Notes: generated by a model not told the origin, from the sequence alone. Positions 1-9,885 are shown, counted from the first letter of the stretch. The stretch: 64,000 bases of DNA from Woeseiaceae bacterium (GCA_021773075.1 JAJFKT010000035.1:1-64000); one strand, 5' to 3'. Program-made: numbers and translations.

Positions 1-12
1 CTCAGGCGATCC

Positions 13-138
13 TACTCGCGACTGAAAATCCGCGTGTCGGTGGTTCGATTGACTCGAACCGGTTGAGACCGGTTCTCGCCCTGCGGGCGGCTTCGCCGTC
101 TTAACTCGCTTCGCGAGTTGATCCGCCCCTGGCCACCA
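13..138 (+). pseudogene. tRNA-Phe-like 3' half, interrupted
   Basis: Positions 21-50 read like the anticodon loop (CTGAAAA, anticodon GAA), variable region and first half of the T arm of a tRNA-Phe. The matching second half of the T stem, an acceptor-like strand and a CCA end appear at 123-138. The two parts are separated by about 72 bp (51-122) made of hairpins, for example around 55-76 and 103-119. The anticodon stem lacks a base and no matching 5' acceptor strand is visible, so this is a remnant, not a working tRNA. Confidence 0.45.
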
Positions 139-219
139 TTCTTTTCAGGGTGTTAACTATGTGCACTTAACGGACCCTTGTCCGCACGCAGCTGACGACA
201 AGGCAACTTTCGAATTGAC

Positions 220-2412
220 CTACGGTGTCGACCCTACGCCTTGATAAGCTTGCGCCAGGCTACTCCGCACGATTTGTTCGTAGCGTATTGAACTTTCAAA
301 AACGCGCAGAGTTTCGCTGTCAATCGCGAAATATTCGCTCTTTTCAAAATCTGGCAGTTCGATGAACTGACCTAATTGAATGTGACGGATCTTCAGGCTC
401 TCGATGCCGCCATTCAGCGCAATAATCTCCCGAGCTATGACCGCATCAGCAAATCGATCCGCGTCACTCTTGCTATCGATACGCACCGCGCCGTCTCGCG
501 GTTCTCGCTGGTATGAATCCAGTTGTGCGAAGACGCCAGTTGCTGTTCCCGAATCGAGGCTCAACACCACCGGTTGTTCGCCGGCCTGCTCCAATACATC
601 CTTGAGTGACGTGCGTATGATTTGGCCATTGGAAATCAGCGACACCTGAATGTGATTCAGATCGAGCTCCCGACTCAGCTTTAGTTTTTGTACAAGATCG
701 AAGAATGTGCGGGCGACCAGCGCTTCACCCCCGGGCATATTGCCATTTAGGAAAGCAGCATAATGAGCATCATGAATTAGCTCTGGGTTCGAGTGCACGG
801 CCTGACGCGCGGCAAACTCATGTCTGAGGTACTCATTGTCATTAGTCATCTGGCTGAGATCGAAAATATCCTCACCACGAAGTCGATATCGGTTGCTAAA
901 TAGTGACATGTCGGAATCGTCAAATAACTGACTCTCTTTGGGTGTGTTCGATCGAACACCGGCGCCTTCTTCCGCGAGCACATAGGGTGTGAGCACAATC
1001 ATGATTTCTCGCTGGGTTACATCTTTGTCGGTAAAGCCGAAGAGGCCACCGATCAGCGGAATTCCACCGAGAACCGGCACGCGATTTCTAATAGTTGATT
1101 CCTCTTTAGTAACAAGGCCACCGACAATGATCGGTGTGCGATCTGGGATACGGGCGAAGGTCCGGACACGCCTGCTGCTAAAACCAGGTTTTTCGGCGAT
1201 GAGTACCCGGTCATTCGCCGCCGTTGGCGAAGCTTGAAACGCCTGGCCCGTATTTTCCTCATCTTCCGCGTCGACTATTGCATCAATCTCCAGGCTTACC
1301 CATTGCCGGTCGGCAGAAACTCTTGGTCTCAGGTTCAACGTGATGCCGACACTTAAAGATCCGAAGCGAACGCCCGACGTCACGCTGCTAAGGCCCTGGT
1401 AAGTCGTTTCGATTTCCGGGTATTGAATAACATCGACAATTTGAATAACCGACTGTCGATTACTCAGAGTGAGCAGACTCGGCCGTGACAATATTTCTGC
1501 CTTGCCATTTTCAACAAGTGCACGGACGCGTTTTAGAACGCCAATATCCGGTCTGAACAGGAATTCGCCATCGACGTCAATGCGATTGTCGGACGTGTAA
1601 TCAATGGTGTCACCCTCGCCGTCGAGGTTTCCAGACGTGATCGAGCCATCGGCCCGAATATTCTCGGCATACTTGACGCCAAGTTCCCTGGAATCTTCTT
1701 CCCCGACCTCCAAGACCCAACCTTCGATGTAGACTTGCGCAGCGGGTGCGTCGACGATCTGGCGAACGTGGTCCTCGAATCTTGACAATGCTTGCGATCG
1801 TTCTGGATGGTAGAAAACCATCAGGCGGTCAATGTCGCCGGAATGCGATCGCTTGATTCGATTCAGATTAGCTAACGCGGCACCCTGCTCGTATGCATTC
1901 GCCTGAGAGGCCATTGAATCGGAGTTGTCCGGGAAGAATGTCATTTTCGAATCATCCGGCTCGGCATTCAACATGACGACAGGTAAGACATCACAGCTGA
2001 AACGCTCACCGACGGTTACGTTTGCGTCCTGTCCGCCGACGATTCGCGTTGTGTAGCCCATCGCCAAAAGCACATTGATGGCGGCATCGACATCCTGATA
2101 AGAAAGCGAGACCGATTTTACGGCCAGATCTCGGAGAGCAAAGTCGCCGTCGCCGCACGGAAGGAGCGGTGTTGTTGGGTCAGGTTGCAATGCTGACGTC
2201 GTTGGCAACAACTTGGTCGCTTGGCCGGCACTATCCGGCGCGAGTTTTCTCAAAAGAAAGGGCGAGGGCTCGATGTTTGTGACAAGCTCCGATGCAGTCG
2301 AATCTTGCCTTACATTGCCACTTTGGCAGGCGACCAGCGTCAATAGAACGGCGAATGAGCACAACAGTGAACCAAGCGGATGTCGTCGCAAACCTGAAAC
2401 TTCAATTTTCAT
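220..2412 (-). CDS. Secretin-domain outer-membrane lipoprotein
   Basis: Secretins form gated outer-membrane channels in type II/III secretion and type IV pili. The start at 2412 is chosen because the following residues form a lipoprotein signal ending in a lipobox (LVAC), with GGAG just upstream; a longer frame to 2502 lacks this. The product is about 730 aa. The middle carries the N-domain-to-secretin transition (ILSRPSLLTLS near residue 305) and the secretin signature PVLGGIPLIGGLFG near 442, ending near LTPYVL at about 480. Some 250 C-terminal residues match nothing I recognise. No other secretion or pilus gene is nearby, so the partner machinery is unknown. It lies 76 bp downstream of the lipase-like gene and may be cotranscribed with it. 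Confidence 0.85.
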   Translation of the reverse strand: MKIEVSGLRRHPLGSLLCSFAVLLTLVACQSGNVRQDSTASELVTNIEPSPFLLRKLAPDSAGQATKLLPTTSALQPDPTTPLLPCGDGDFALRDLAVKSVSLSYQDVDAAINVLLAMGYTTRIVGGQDANVTVGERFSCDVLPVVMLNAEPDDSKMTFFPDNSDSMASQANAYEQGAALANLNRIKRSHSGDIDRLMVFYHPERSQALSRFEDHVRQIVDAPAAQVYIEGWVLEVGEEDSRELGVKYAENIRADGSITSGNLDGEGDTIDYTSDNRIDVDGEFLFRPDIGVLKRVRALVENGKAEILSRPSLLTLSNRQSVIQIVDVIQYPEIETTYQGLSSVTSGVRFGSLSVGITLNLRPRVSADRQWVSLEIDAIVDAEDEENTGQAFQASPTAANDRVLIAEKPGFSSRRVRTFARIPDRTPIIVGGLVTKEESTIRNRVPVLGGIPLIGGLFGFTDKDVTQREIMIVLTPYVLAEEGAGVRSNTPKESQLFDDSDMSLFSNRYRLRGEDIFDLSQMTNDNEYLRHEFAARQAVHSNPELIHDAHYAAFLNGNMPGGEALVARTFFDLVQKLKLSRELDLNHIQVSLISNGQIIRTSLKDVLEQAGEQPVVLSLDSGTATGVFAQLDSYQREPRDGAVRIDSKSDADRFADAVIAREIIALNGGIESLKIRHIQLGQFIELPDFEKSEYFAIDSETLRVFESSIRYEQIVRSSLAQAYQGVGSTP

Positions 2413-2488
2413 CAGATGCTCCATTCGATATCTGAACGTGTATCTCCAAATGTTGAAATCGATCAACAATTTCCCCAAAACTTTCCAG

Positions 2489-4108
2489 CTACGGCGCATC
2501 AAAAAGCGCGGTCACCTCCAGCGCATACCAACCCGTAGTTGTCTTGAGATGATCCAGATTGGCAGTCGCTTCGATGTAGATTTTGTCGAATGGGCTTGCA
2601 GCTTCCAGCACCTCGATACTCAGATTGTCAGTTGGCCCAACACCGGTGAGCATGAGTCCGCTGGTAACCGGTATAAAGGCGTTGGTGTCTTTGTTTTGAA
2701 CGGCCGGGCTGAGCGAGTAGAGGCGAAATCCGTTATCCCTCATGGTCGATCTCAGCTGTCCAATATGATCACTTAAACCAGCGGGCACGCCTTCTGTCAC
2801 CATGGTCGAGCTGGGTACAGTGAAAAATTTGTCCTTGTAGTTTGCGACATACGGGCCGGCTTCATTCCGACCCGCTTCTACAGCGCTGTCCACAATGGTC
2901 CCCACAAGAGCGTCGGTAACAAATTGCCTGCAAAACAGTGAAAGCTGACTCCTCGCGTCGGCCTTAAAGTGAGCAATCAATCCGTCTCGATCGCCGATAC
3001 CAATGCCATTGACGTTGGTATTGACATCGCTGCTGGCGACCCTCACCGGCGTAACCGGTCCGATAGCTGTTGTTTGCAGTGACCAGGCTTGCGGGATAAG
3101 AAATGTGTCGACAATAATGTTAAACGTCAGCGTGGACTTGCATAGAACAGTATCGATATTGACGCTCTCAGTATGAGTGTTGGATATCTTCAGGTCGCCA
3201 GCAAAATACCGGGCGCCGGGGGCGGGCTGCTCAAGCACGCCGTCGACGCGACCGCTGGATACCGCAACCGTTCGCAGGCCCTCGGTTCGGACAAAGCCGC
3301 CCAGGACACCCTGAAGTTCGTCGACAAAAAGCGTTTGATGTTCATTGGTCCAGGTCTGAGCGTTGCTGCCCTGCGTGTAGTGATAGATGAGCATTTGCCG
3401 GGCCGCAGGAGTGTCGAGAATATCCAGCATCGGTCGCGCGCCATCGTCTTTGAATACATTGGTAATATGTTGCACACCGATTGGCACGTAGGCTCCCTGC
3501 TGTGGAGAGTCCACGCTGACAAAGAGATCCATATTGTGAGCGACACCCTCCGTTTCCATGCTCTGCAACGCATAGCGTGAAACCAGACCGCCCATGCTGT
3601 AGCCCACAATGGCCAGACGGTCCTCGGCAGTGATCTCGTATTTTTCGATGATCATTTCAATGACTTCACGAATGAATCCGCCGTTACGCTGAATATAATC
3701 GGCGCCGTTGCTCCAGCGGGTCTGAACGAGATGGTAGTTGGTAGTGCCATCGTGATTGGCACATTCTGACTCCAACTCACCGGTAGCTGGTTGACGATCA
3801 ACGGTTGTGGGCGAAAATCCGTTGACGACGATGAGGAATGATCGGGGGTCGCGGCCTCGATCGGCGCCAGGGCAGACGTGCGCATAACCAGTGCCGTTCT
3901 CGCCAAGAAAGCTATCGCGACTTGTTACGTTGGCGAGGGTTACCATCGTTACCGGAGGTGGCAGAGGGACCGGCGTTATGGTCGGTGCTGCATTGGACCC
4001 TGCGCCGCACCCCCCGCAAGCCGCCAGGCAAGCTGTAATTGTGACCAGCAGTTTTGATATTGGCATAGCTAAGCTGTTGGCCGAAAGGCGAAACAATTGA
4101 GTTGTCAT
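2489..4108 (-). CDS. Lipase-like alpha/beta-hydrolase lipoprotein
   Basis: The protein is 539 aa with an N-terminal signal and lipobox LAAC at residue 31, followed by a proline-rich linker. Residues 89-180 resemble the alpha/beta-hydrolase core of PGAP1/triacylglycerol-lipase-like proteins, with nucleophile elbow GYSMGG (Ser171). After that the fold continues with a histidine-containing stretch (TQGSNAQTWTNEHQ). The substrate cannot be told; a surface or periplasmic ester is likely. The ATG at 4108 has GGAG about 8 nt upstream, which favours it over the internal ATG at 4066. The secretin gene follows on the same strand, which could mean that lipase and channel work together, but this is only positional evidence. 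Confidence 0.8.
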   Translation of the reverse strand: MTTQLFRLSANSLAMPISKLLVTITACLAACGGCGAGSNAAPTITPVPLPPPVTMVTLANVTSRDSFLGENGTGYAHVCPGADRGRDPRSFLIVVNGFSPTTVDRQPATGELESECANHDGTTNYHLVQTRWSNGADYIQRNGGFIREVIEMIIEKYEITAEDRLAIVGYSMGGLVSRYALQSMETEGVAHNMDLFVSVDSPQQGAYVPIGVQHITNVFKDDGARPMLDILDTPAARQMLIYHYTQGSNAQTWTNEHQTLFVDELQGVLGGFVRTEGLRTVAVSSGRVDGVLEQPAPGARYFAGDLKISNTHTESVNIDTVLCKSTLTFNIIVDTFLIPQAWSLQTTAIGPVTPVRVASSDVNTNVNGIGIGDRDGLIAHFKADARSQLSLFCRQFVTDALVGTIVDSAVEAGRNEAGPYVANYKDKFFTVPSSTMVTEGVPAGLSDHIGQLRSTMRDNGFRLYSLSPAVQNKDTNAFIPVTSGLMLTGVGPTDNLSIEVLEAASPFDKIYIEATANLDHLKTTTGWYALEVTALFDAP

Positions 4109-4266
4109 GATCGATACTCCAGCAATTTTCTGAACCCGTATCTATTAGTGCGGGAACCGATCAGAGATATGCCCAAATTGGAGATCGACGAGGGTGCATG
4201 CCGGTCACAATGCGTTCACGGCGAATCGCTCGAGCCAGAGTTTACGTGTCAATACCTGCCGAGCGC

Positions 4267-7134
4267 TTAGAAATCGGCGTCCTGACTTTGCTTCGCTTCT
4301 TCTGCAGAGACTTTTTCGCGGCCTTGTAACAGTAAGTCGGCCTCCGCCGTCAGGCGCGCCGCCGCCTCATCATCGCCGATCTTGCTGTGCACGGTGGCGC
4401 GAAGGCGCAGTACCCATTCAATATCCGGATGCCACTCGTCTCTCAGCGAACGCAGTATGTTTAACGAACGCACGAGGTGCCGGTCGGCAATTTCATATTC
4501 TTCCAGGCCGATGTTGACGTTTGCGAGTTCGCTGAGCGCCTGTCCGACAAGAGGATGGTCAGGTCCTTGATTGGATTCCAATGTAGCGACCACTGTCTCG
4601 AGAATTTCGCGCGCTTCTGTGTACCGGCCGGCGCTGCCCTCGTTAACGCCCAACCACATGCGCATTATTTGCACATCGCGGTGCGCATCCGGATATCGAC
4701 TCAACGTCGCCGCCACTGCCTGCTGCAAATATTCCCGGGCCTGATCGTACTGACCTCGCCTCTTGTGCAATACACCCAGATGCAATAGTCGAAATGCGCT
4801 CTCGGAATTTCCTTTCCCGTAAATCTGCTGATTGAGCTCCAGGGCCCGGCGGATCAGTGGCTCTGCTTCGTCCAGGAAACCTTCGTCCATTATTAATGTA
4901 CCAAGGTCTCCGTAGCTATCCGCAAGTTTGCCCAATGCCGGTGATTCGGATTTTTCGAGAATCTCAATGGCGCGTTCGTAATAAGCTTTGGCAGCAGCCG
5001 CATAGCCAATTTTCCGTTGATTGGAGGCAAGCGATCTGAGCACCCCATGAAGCGAAGGGTGATTTTCGCCCAAAGAATTCTCCAATATCTTCAGCTCTCG
5101 TTCGTAAATCTTGTTGGCACCTTTGAAATCGCCCTGATTCCAAATGATTTGACCAAGGCTGTGCAATGGAACCGCCAGTAGTATGTCGGTTTCGCCGTAA
5201 GTGCCTTCCATCCAAAGCACAACCTGTTCGGCCAACGCTTGGGCGCGGCCGTAATCGCCCATTTCGTTGTAGATCGAACTCAAGTTTGCGACTGCCAAGT
5301 TCGTATGTGGATGATCGTTCCCGTGTTGTTCGCTGAGAATATCAACGGCCTGTTGCGCGGTGAGCAGCATTTCGTCGGTTTCGTCGAGCCTCATTAGTGT
5401 TTGGCTAAGCCCCACTTTTGCCAGGGCCAGTCTGGTACGGTCCTGAGCCGATAACGGCTCATACAATACCAACGCCGATTCCGCCATGGCTTTCGCGGAG
5501 ACATAATTCTCCTGTTCGTGCTCAATGTTTGCCAATATCATGTAGGCGTTCGCCGTGTCGAAGTCATTGCCGCGCAGACCAGACAATTTATCCAGCGCTT
5601 CCCGAGCCAATGCAGCCGCAGTGTTCTGGAGGCCAAGGCTGGAATACGCTTTCGCCATAGTAATTTTGAGCCGGGCACTGACCAGCGGCTGGCCGGCAAG
5701 CTCAGCATCGATCTGCTTCGCGCCGCGATCCAGTAGAGCTCGCGCGGTGACCTCTGCCGACCGCTCATACGGGTCGGACGATTCGAGCATACTGACCAGG
5801 AACTCAGAAACGCGCTCGGCCGTAGCAGCCTCTGTCTCTGCCCGGTCGCGCTGTTCGACGATCTGAACCGCCGAAGCAATCAACCCCAGGCCGGACGCAA
5901 TAGTCACAGCTACTCCCACTCGATGACGCTGAATAAATTTGCTCGCTCGATAGCCAACGCTGTCCGATCGGGCGCTAATCGGCTTGTCTGACAGATAGTT
6001 TTCAATATCCAGCTGCAATGCCCGCGCCGACGGGTAGCGTCGCTCGGGCTCTTTGCGCAATGCCGTTAGTGCAATGTTGTCGAGATCGCCGCGCAGGCGC
6101 CTCTCCAGCCGGGCGACCGAACTGCGACGCTTTTTGCTGATTTCGTCGCCAGTGATCTGCTTGTTGTCGCCCCCGTCAGGCAGCGTGAGCATGGTGCTCG
6201 GTTTTCCCGGCAAGTCCTCCAGAATCGCTCGCGTAATTCCCGAGGGCAGGTCGCTGCGAACTCGATACGGTCCGCGACCGCAGAGCAGGCGATACAGAAG
6301 CACGCCCAATGAATAGACGTCGGTCGCCGTTGTCACTACTTCGCCACGCACTTGCTCGGGGCTCGCATAATCGGGTGTCATCATACGCTGGCTTTCCAGT
6401 GTGAGTGACTGATGCAGGCCCGACGCATCGATAACCTTTGCGATACCGAAATCGAGCAGCTTCGGTGTGCCCTCGTCGGTAACGAGAATGTTCGCTGGTT
6501 TGACGTCGCGATGAACAACGAGATTGCGGTGTGCATAGTCGACGGCCAGGCAGATTTTCTGAAACAGCCGCAAGCGCTGCTGAACGTTGAGGCGTTGTTT
6601 GTCACAGTAGCTGTCGATGGGCTCACCGTGCACGTACTCCATAACCAGGAACTGCAGGCCGTCAACGGTTTCTCCACCGTCGAGCAGCTTGGCGATGTTC
6701 GGGTGATCGAGATTTGCGAGCACCTGCCGCTCGGCGCGGAAGCGCTCGACAAACAAACTGTTTGATTTACCCGTTAGCAAAACCTTGATTGCGACTTCGT
6801 GTTCGAACTGCTCGTCGATTCGCCGGCCGAGGTAAACGTTACCCATTCCGCCCGTGCCGAGCAGTTCGACGAGTTGATAATTACCGATACGTTGTTCGAG
6901 TAGCGTAGGATCTGCCGATGTGCGGATTTCGGTGGCGATGCCGCCAACAATTTGGTCCAGGTCGACGCTTCCGTCGTCATCCGCAGCTAGCAGGGACCGG
7001 AGTTTAGTCAGTAGTTCGATGTCGCTGCCACACTCGCGCTTAAGAAAAGCAATGCGGCCTTCTTTCGGTAGCGCCAGAGTAGCTGAAAACAGCTTATTGA
7101 CTCTTGCCCAGCGGATCTCGTCTTCTGTAGGCAT
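4267..7134 (-). CDS. Ser/Thr protein kinase with C-terminal TPRs
   Basis: This is an inner-membrane signalling kinase of the PknB-like family. The ATG at 7134 gives about 955 aa starting MPTEDEIRWARV, which matches how relatives begin; a TTG 16 codons upstream is less likely. In order: an N-terminal helical region, a kinase domain with glycine loop GTGGMGNVY, VAIK lysine near residue 116, HRDVKPANI near 208, DFGIAK near 230 and SPEQ, then a membrane segment near 405-425, then TPR-like repeats to the end. All catalytic residues are present. It is divergent from the ECF sigma gene at 7218, the common kinase/sigma pairing, so it probably signals in that circuit. Confidence 0.93.
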   Translation of the reverse strand: MPTEDEIRWARVNKLFSATLALPKEGRIAFLKRECGSDIELLTKLRSLLAADDDGSVDLDQIVGGIATEIRTSADPTLLEQRIGNYQLVELLGTGGMGNVYLGRRIDEQFEHEVAIKVLLTGKSNSLFVERFRAERQVLANLDHPNIAKLLDGGETVDGLQFLVMEYVHGEPIDSYCDKQRLNVQQRLRLFQKICLAVDYAHRNLVVHRDVKPANILVTDEGTPKLLDFGIAKVIDASGLHQSLTLESQRMMTPDYASPEQVRGEVVTTATDVYSLGVLLYRLLCGRGPYRVRSDLPSGITRAILEDLPGKPSTMLTLPDGGDNKQITGDEISKKRRSSVARLERRLRGDLDNIALTALRKEPERRYPSARALQLDIENYLSDKPISARSDSVGYRASKFIQRHRVGVAVTIASGLGLIASAVQIVEQRDRAETEAATAERVSEFLVSMLESSDPYERSAEVTARALLDRGAKQIDAELAGQPLVSARLKITMAKAYSSLGLQNTAAALAREALDKLSGLRGNDFDTANAYMILANIEHEQENYVSAKAMAESALVLYEPLSAQDRTRLALAKVGLSQTLMRLDETDEMLLTAQQAVDILSEQHGNDHPHTNLAVANLSSIYNEMGDYGRAQALAEQVVLWMEGTYGETDILLAVPLHSLGQIIWNQGDFKGANKIYERELKILENSLGENHPSLHGVLRSLASNQRKIGYAAAAKAYYERAIEILEKSESPALGKLADSYGDLGTLIMDEGFLDEAEPLIRRALELNQQIYGKGNSESAFRLLHLGVLHKRRGQYDQAREYLQQAVAATLSRYPDAHRDVQIMRMWLGVNEGSAGRYTEAREILETVVATLESNQGPDHPLVGQALSELANVNIGLEEYEIADRHLVRSLNILRSLRDEWHPDIEWVLRLRATVHSKIGDDEAAARLTAEADLLLQGREKVSAEEAKQSQDADF

Positions 7135-7217
7135 GACAGGATAATGGCAGATATCGTGTAAAATGTTTGTCACGACAGCCAATCGACCGATTTCGGCAGA
7201 CCTGCTAGCATCGTGCG

Positions 7218-7778
7218 ATGGAGCAGCCCGGCGAAATCACGCGATTATTGAACCAATGGACAGGCGGCGACGAAAAAGCCGCGGATGAACTTACGCCGCT
7301 TGTTTACAACGAGCTGCACCGGCTCGCAAATCGTCTGTTTCGATCAGAGCGCCGGAACCACACCTTACAACCCACCGCACTCGTGCATGAGGCCTATGCG
7401 AAACTCGTAAACGTCGATGTGTCCTGGCAGGACCGCGCTCATTTTTATTCGTTGGCCGCACGAATGATGCGCCGTATTCTTGTCGATTACGCGCTCGCAA
7501 GAAAAGCCGCGAAGCGAGGCGGTGCAGCGATACGTGTCACGCTGGACGAGTCAGTAACCCCGGCAGCCGATGCAGACGCTGACTTTTTGAGTCTGGATGA
7601 AGCGTTGACGAACCTGGCCGAAATTGATCCGAGAAAGGTTGAGCTCATTCAACTACAGTATTTCGGTGGGCTGTCATTTCGTGAAATGGAGAAAGTGACC
7701 GGACTTTCCTCAAGCACGCTTGACCGAGACTTGCGGTTTGCGAGGGCTTGGTTGAAGGACCGTCTGTCCGACTCGTAG
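7218..7778 (+). CDS. ECF-type RNA polymerase sigma factor
   Basis: At 186 aa this has the size and domain order of extracytoplasmic-function sigma factors. Region 2 lies around residues 20-85 (HRLANRLFRSERR, RMMRRILVDYA) and region 4 around 125-180, with the helix-turn-helix in SFREMEKVTGLSSSTLDRDL. It resembles the sigma-70 subgroup paired with Ser/Thr kinases rather than with membrane anti-sigma factors. The gene is divergent from the kinase at 4267-7134, with about 80 bp for both promoters. A truncated second kinase lies directly downstream, so the locus probably once had a same-strand kinase partner too. Confidence 0.92.
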   Translation: MEQPGEITRLLNQWTGGDEKAADELTPLVYNELHRLANRLFRSERRNHTLQPTALVHEAYAKLVNVDVSWQDRAHFYSLAARMMRRILVDYALARKAAKRGGAAIRVTLDESVTPAADADADFLSLDEALTNLAEIDPRKVELIQLQYFGGLSFREMEKVTGLSSSTLDRDLRFARAWLKDRLSDS

Positions 7779-7829
7779 TGGGCAATAGCCGAATCGTTTA
7801 GCGCTTATCTATGCGATGGACAAGGCGAC

Positions 7830-8066
7830 GTGACTTCGAACGATTGGGAGAAAACCCAAACCGCGTTTCATCGCGCGCTCGAGCTTTCCGAGGGCGCGCG
7901 TGATGTCTATCTAACCCAATTCTCTCGAGCATTCCCGAAACTTGGCGAACAGCTACGAAATCTGCTTGTCGCTGATGGCAGCGACGACCGTCAGATACGT
8001 GCGCCGATTGCAAATGCCATCCGGTGTTGCCGGCGTGAAACAGATGCGCTGCGCGAGGCACGATGA
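7830..8066 (+). pseudogene. Truncated Ser/Thr kinase N-terminus
   Basis: A short GTG-started frame (78 codons) begins NDWEKTQTAFHRALELSEGA and continues to LRNLLVADGSDDRQ. This is the usual N-terminal leader of sigma-linked Ser/Thr kinases (compare the start of the gene at 7134, RWARVNKLFSATLALPKEG). The frame ends before any kinase motif, and nothing downstream restores one. It lies 51 bp after the ECF sigma gene, where the cognate kinase is normally found. I read it as the stump of a deleted kinase; a small standalone protein cannot be excluded. Confidence 0.55.
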
Positions 8067-8186
8067 ATATTCGGAATTGTGGGCAAATGCCACCGCATTT
8101 AGCGCTTATGAGATATAGCAGGGAAATCTGCGCGGCCAGGGGCCAGCGTCAGGCCTTGCAAGCAGAGTTCAAGGTGGAGAATTGCG

Positions 8187-9833
8187 ATGAGACACAAATA
8201 TACAGTTCCTTTGTTTTTGGCATTGGTTTCGCTGTCGGCATGTGGCGGTGGAGGTGGCGGCAGCGGCAGCACGGTAGTCACTCCGCCTCCACCACCACCG
8301 GTGGTCAGGACTCCGCAGTCGGTCGTTTTTATCGCCGAAGAACCAAATCTTATGCAGCGTCATGTGTTTTCGGCTTCCGACGAGGGCAGCGCGCTGTTGC
8401 GGCTGTCGCCGGACTTTGCGAATGGGAACGGCAATGTGACTATCATTGCGGTATCGCCCGACCGTCAGAACGTGGCATATGCTGCGGATGCTGACGCGGG
8501 CAACACCTTTGAGGTCTACGTTGTTCCGATAGGCGGCGGCACGGCCACGCGGGTTAGCAGCAGTTTTCCGGCCGGGACCGTGATCGGGCAAATTGCCTGG
8601 TCACCGGACAGCTCGCAAATTGCCTACGTTGCGAACCCGATGGGCAATGCACCGAGAGGCTTTCGTCTTTGGGAAGTGTTCCTGGCCGATCAGGACGGCA
8701 GTAACCATCGCAAGATCAATGGCTCGGTGGGATCGCCGCCCGTCGTTTCGGTGTCGCTGATAAAATGGTCTCCGGACAGCCGTTATCTGGCACAGACGGT
8801 ACTGAGTCTAGACCCTTTTCAAACGGTGATTGGACTGAACACTTACGACTCGATGCTCGGTACGCCGAATAGCAGGCGAATAACGCCGACGCACGATTAT
8901 CTGAACGGCGAGCGCATGGGTTTTGATTATGAATGGTCAGAGGACAGCGCACTCGTCGCATACCGGTCGAGCTTCCAAACAGCCGGGATCACTGAGCTAT
9001 ATGCAGTAGCGCCCGACGGATCCGGCAATACGAAGCTCAGTGGAGCGCTGGTGTCGGGCGGCGATGTGGATGTCTTTCGCTGGGCGCCGGACAGTAGCCG
9101 TATCGCGTATCTGGCCGATCAGCAGGTCGATAATCGTTTCGACCTGTTCGTCAGCAACGCCGATGGCACGAACAATCTGCGCATCAACGACGGCGGGACG
9201 CTGTCCTTCGTCTTGGGTAACCTGTTTCAATGGTCGCCGGACGGTAGCCAGATTGTGTATTCGCGCGATCAGGATATTACCGGCGTCAATGAAGTGTATG
9301 CCGGCAACGCCGACGGCAGTGGCAGTGTCAAGCTGCATCCGTCGCTCTCAGCCGGGCAATTCGCGGTCGATCCACAATGGTCCGCGGACGGCCAGCAGGT
9401 GCTCTATCGTTCAAATCAGGAAGACGTGAACACGCCCGGTTTCTATGTAAGCAATGCGACGGGTTCGGGCAGCCACCTGGTTAGCGGACCACTGGTGCAA
9501 AACGGGAGCGTGTCTCTGGCGAAATGGTCTCCGGACGGCAGCCGTGTCGCCTACACTTCAAGGCAGGACAATGCGACAAGACGCGAACTCTATGTCAGCA
9601 CGGCTGACGGGCTGACGAATACTCGCGTCAATGCCGACATTACGGCGGTCGATGTCGACATCGACGGATTTCGATTCAACTGGTCCACAGATAGTACGCG
9701 TGTCGTTTTCCAGGACAGGTTCGCCGACTTTTTTCTCCCGGAGACCCTGGACCTGTGGATTGGCACGACGGACGGAGCCGCGCCTGTCATGTTGAACGAT
9801 ACCAATGACTTTCTCGGCGTCGTTGATTATTGA
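8187..9833 (+). CDS. TolB/PD40-type beta-propeller lipoprotein
   Basis: The 548 aa product has a lipoprotein signal (lipobox LSAC, Cys19) followed by a Gly run and a Pro-rich linker typical of surface tethers. The rest is built of repeats of the WSPDGS / AYVA type (WSPDSSQIAYVAN, WAPDSSRIAYLAD, WSPDGSQIVYSRD, WSPDGSRVAYTSR), which is the PD40/WD40-like TolB propeller, with perhaps 7-9 blades. TolB propellers bind proteins; no enzyme motif is seen. It may belong to the same signalling locus as the upstream sigma factor, but a gap of 120 bp and no overlap make that uncertain. Confidence 0.85.
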   Translation: MRHKYTVPLFLALVSLSACGGGGGGSGSTVVTPPPPPPVVRTPQSVVFIAEEPNLMQRHVFSASDEGSALLRLSPDFANGNGNVTIIAVSPDRQNVAYAADADAGNTFEVYVVPIGGGTATRVSSSFPAGTVIGQIAWSPDSSQIAYVANPMGNAPRGFRLWEVFLADQDGSNHRKINGSVGSPPVVSVSLIKWSPDSRYLAQTVLSLDPFQTVIGLNTYDSMLGTPNSRRITPTHDYLNGERMGFDYEWSEDSALVAYRSSFQTAGITELYAVAPDGSGNTKLSGALVSGGDVDVFRWAPDSSRIAYLADQQVDNRFDLFVSNADGTNNLRINDGGTLSFVLGNLFQWSPDGSQIVYSRDQDITGVNEVYAGNADGSGSVKLHPSLSAGQFAVDPQWSADGQQVLYRSNQEDVNTPGFYVSNATGSGSHLVSGPLVQNGSVSLAKWSPDGSRVAYTSRQDNATRRELYVSTADGLTNTRVNADITAVDVDIDGFRFNWSTDSTRVVFQDRFADFFLPETLDLWIGTTDGAAPVMLNDTNDFLGVVDY

Positions 9834-9835
9834 TG

Positions 9836-9885
9836 CTCTCGCACGACCGAAACTCCGCATGTCGGCGGTTCGATTCCGCCCCTCA
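9836..9885 (+). pseudogene. tRNA-like anticodon-to-T-arm fragment
   Basis: This stretch aligns with the fragment at 21-50: a GACCGAAACTC loop, then TGTCGGCGGTTCGATTCCGCC, a complete T arm (GGCGG / CCGCC around TTCGATT). There is no D arm or acceptor pairing. It directly abuts the transposase remnant that follows, which suggests an old insertion at or near a tRNA. Confidence 0.35.
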
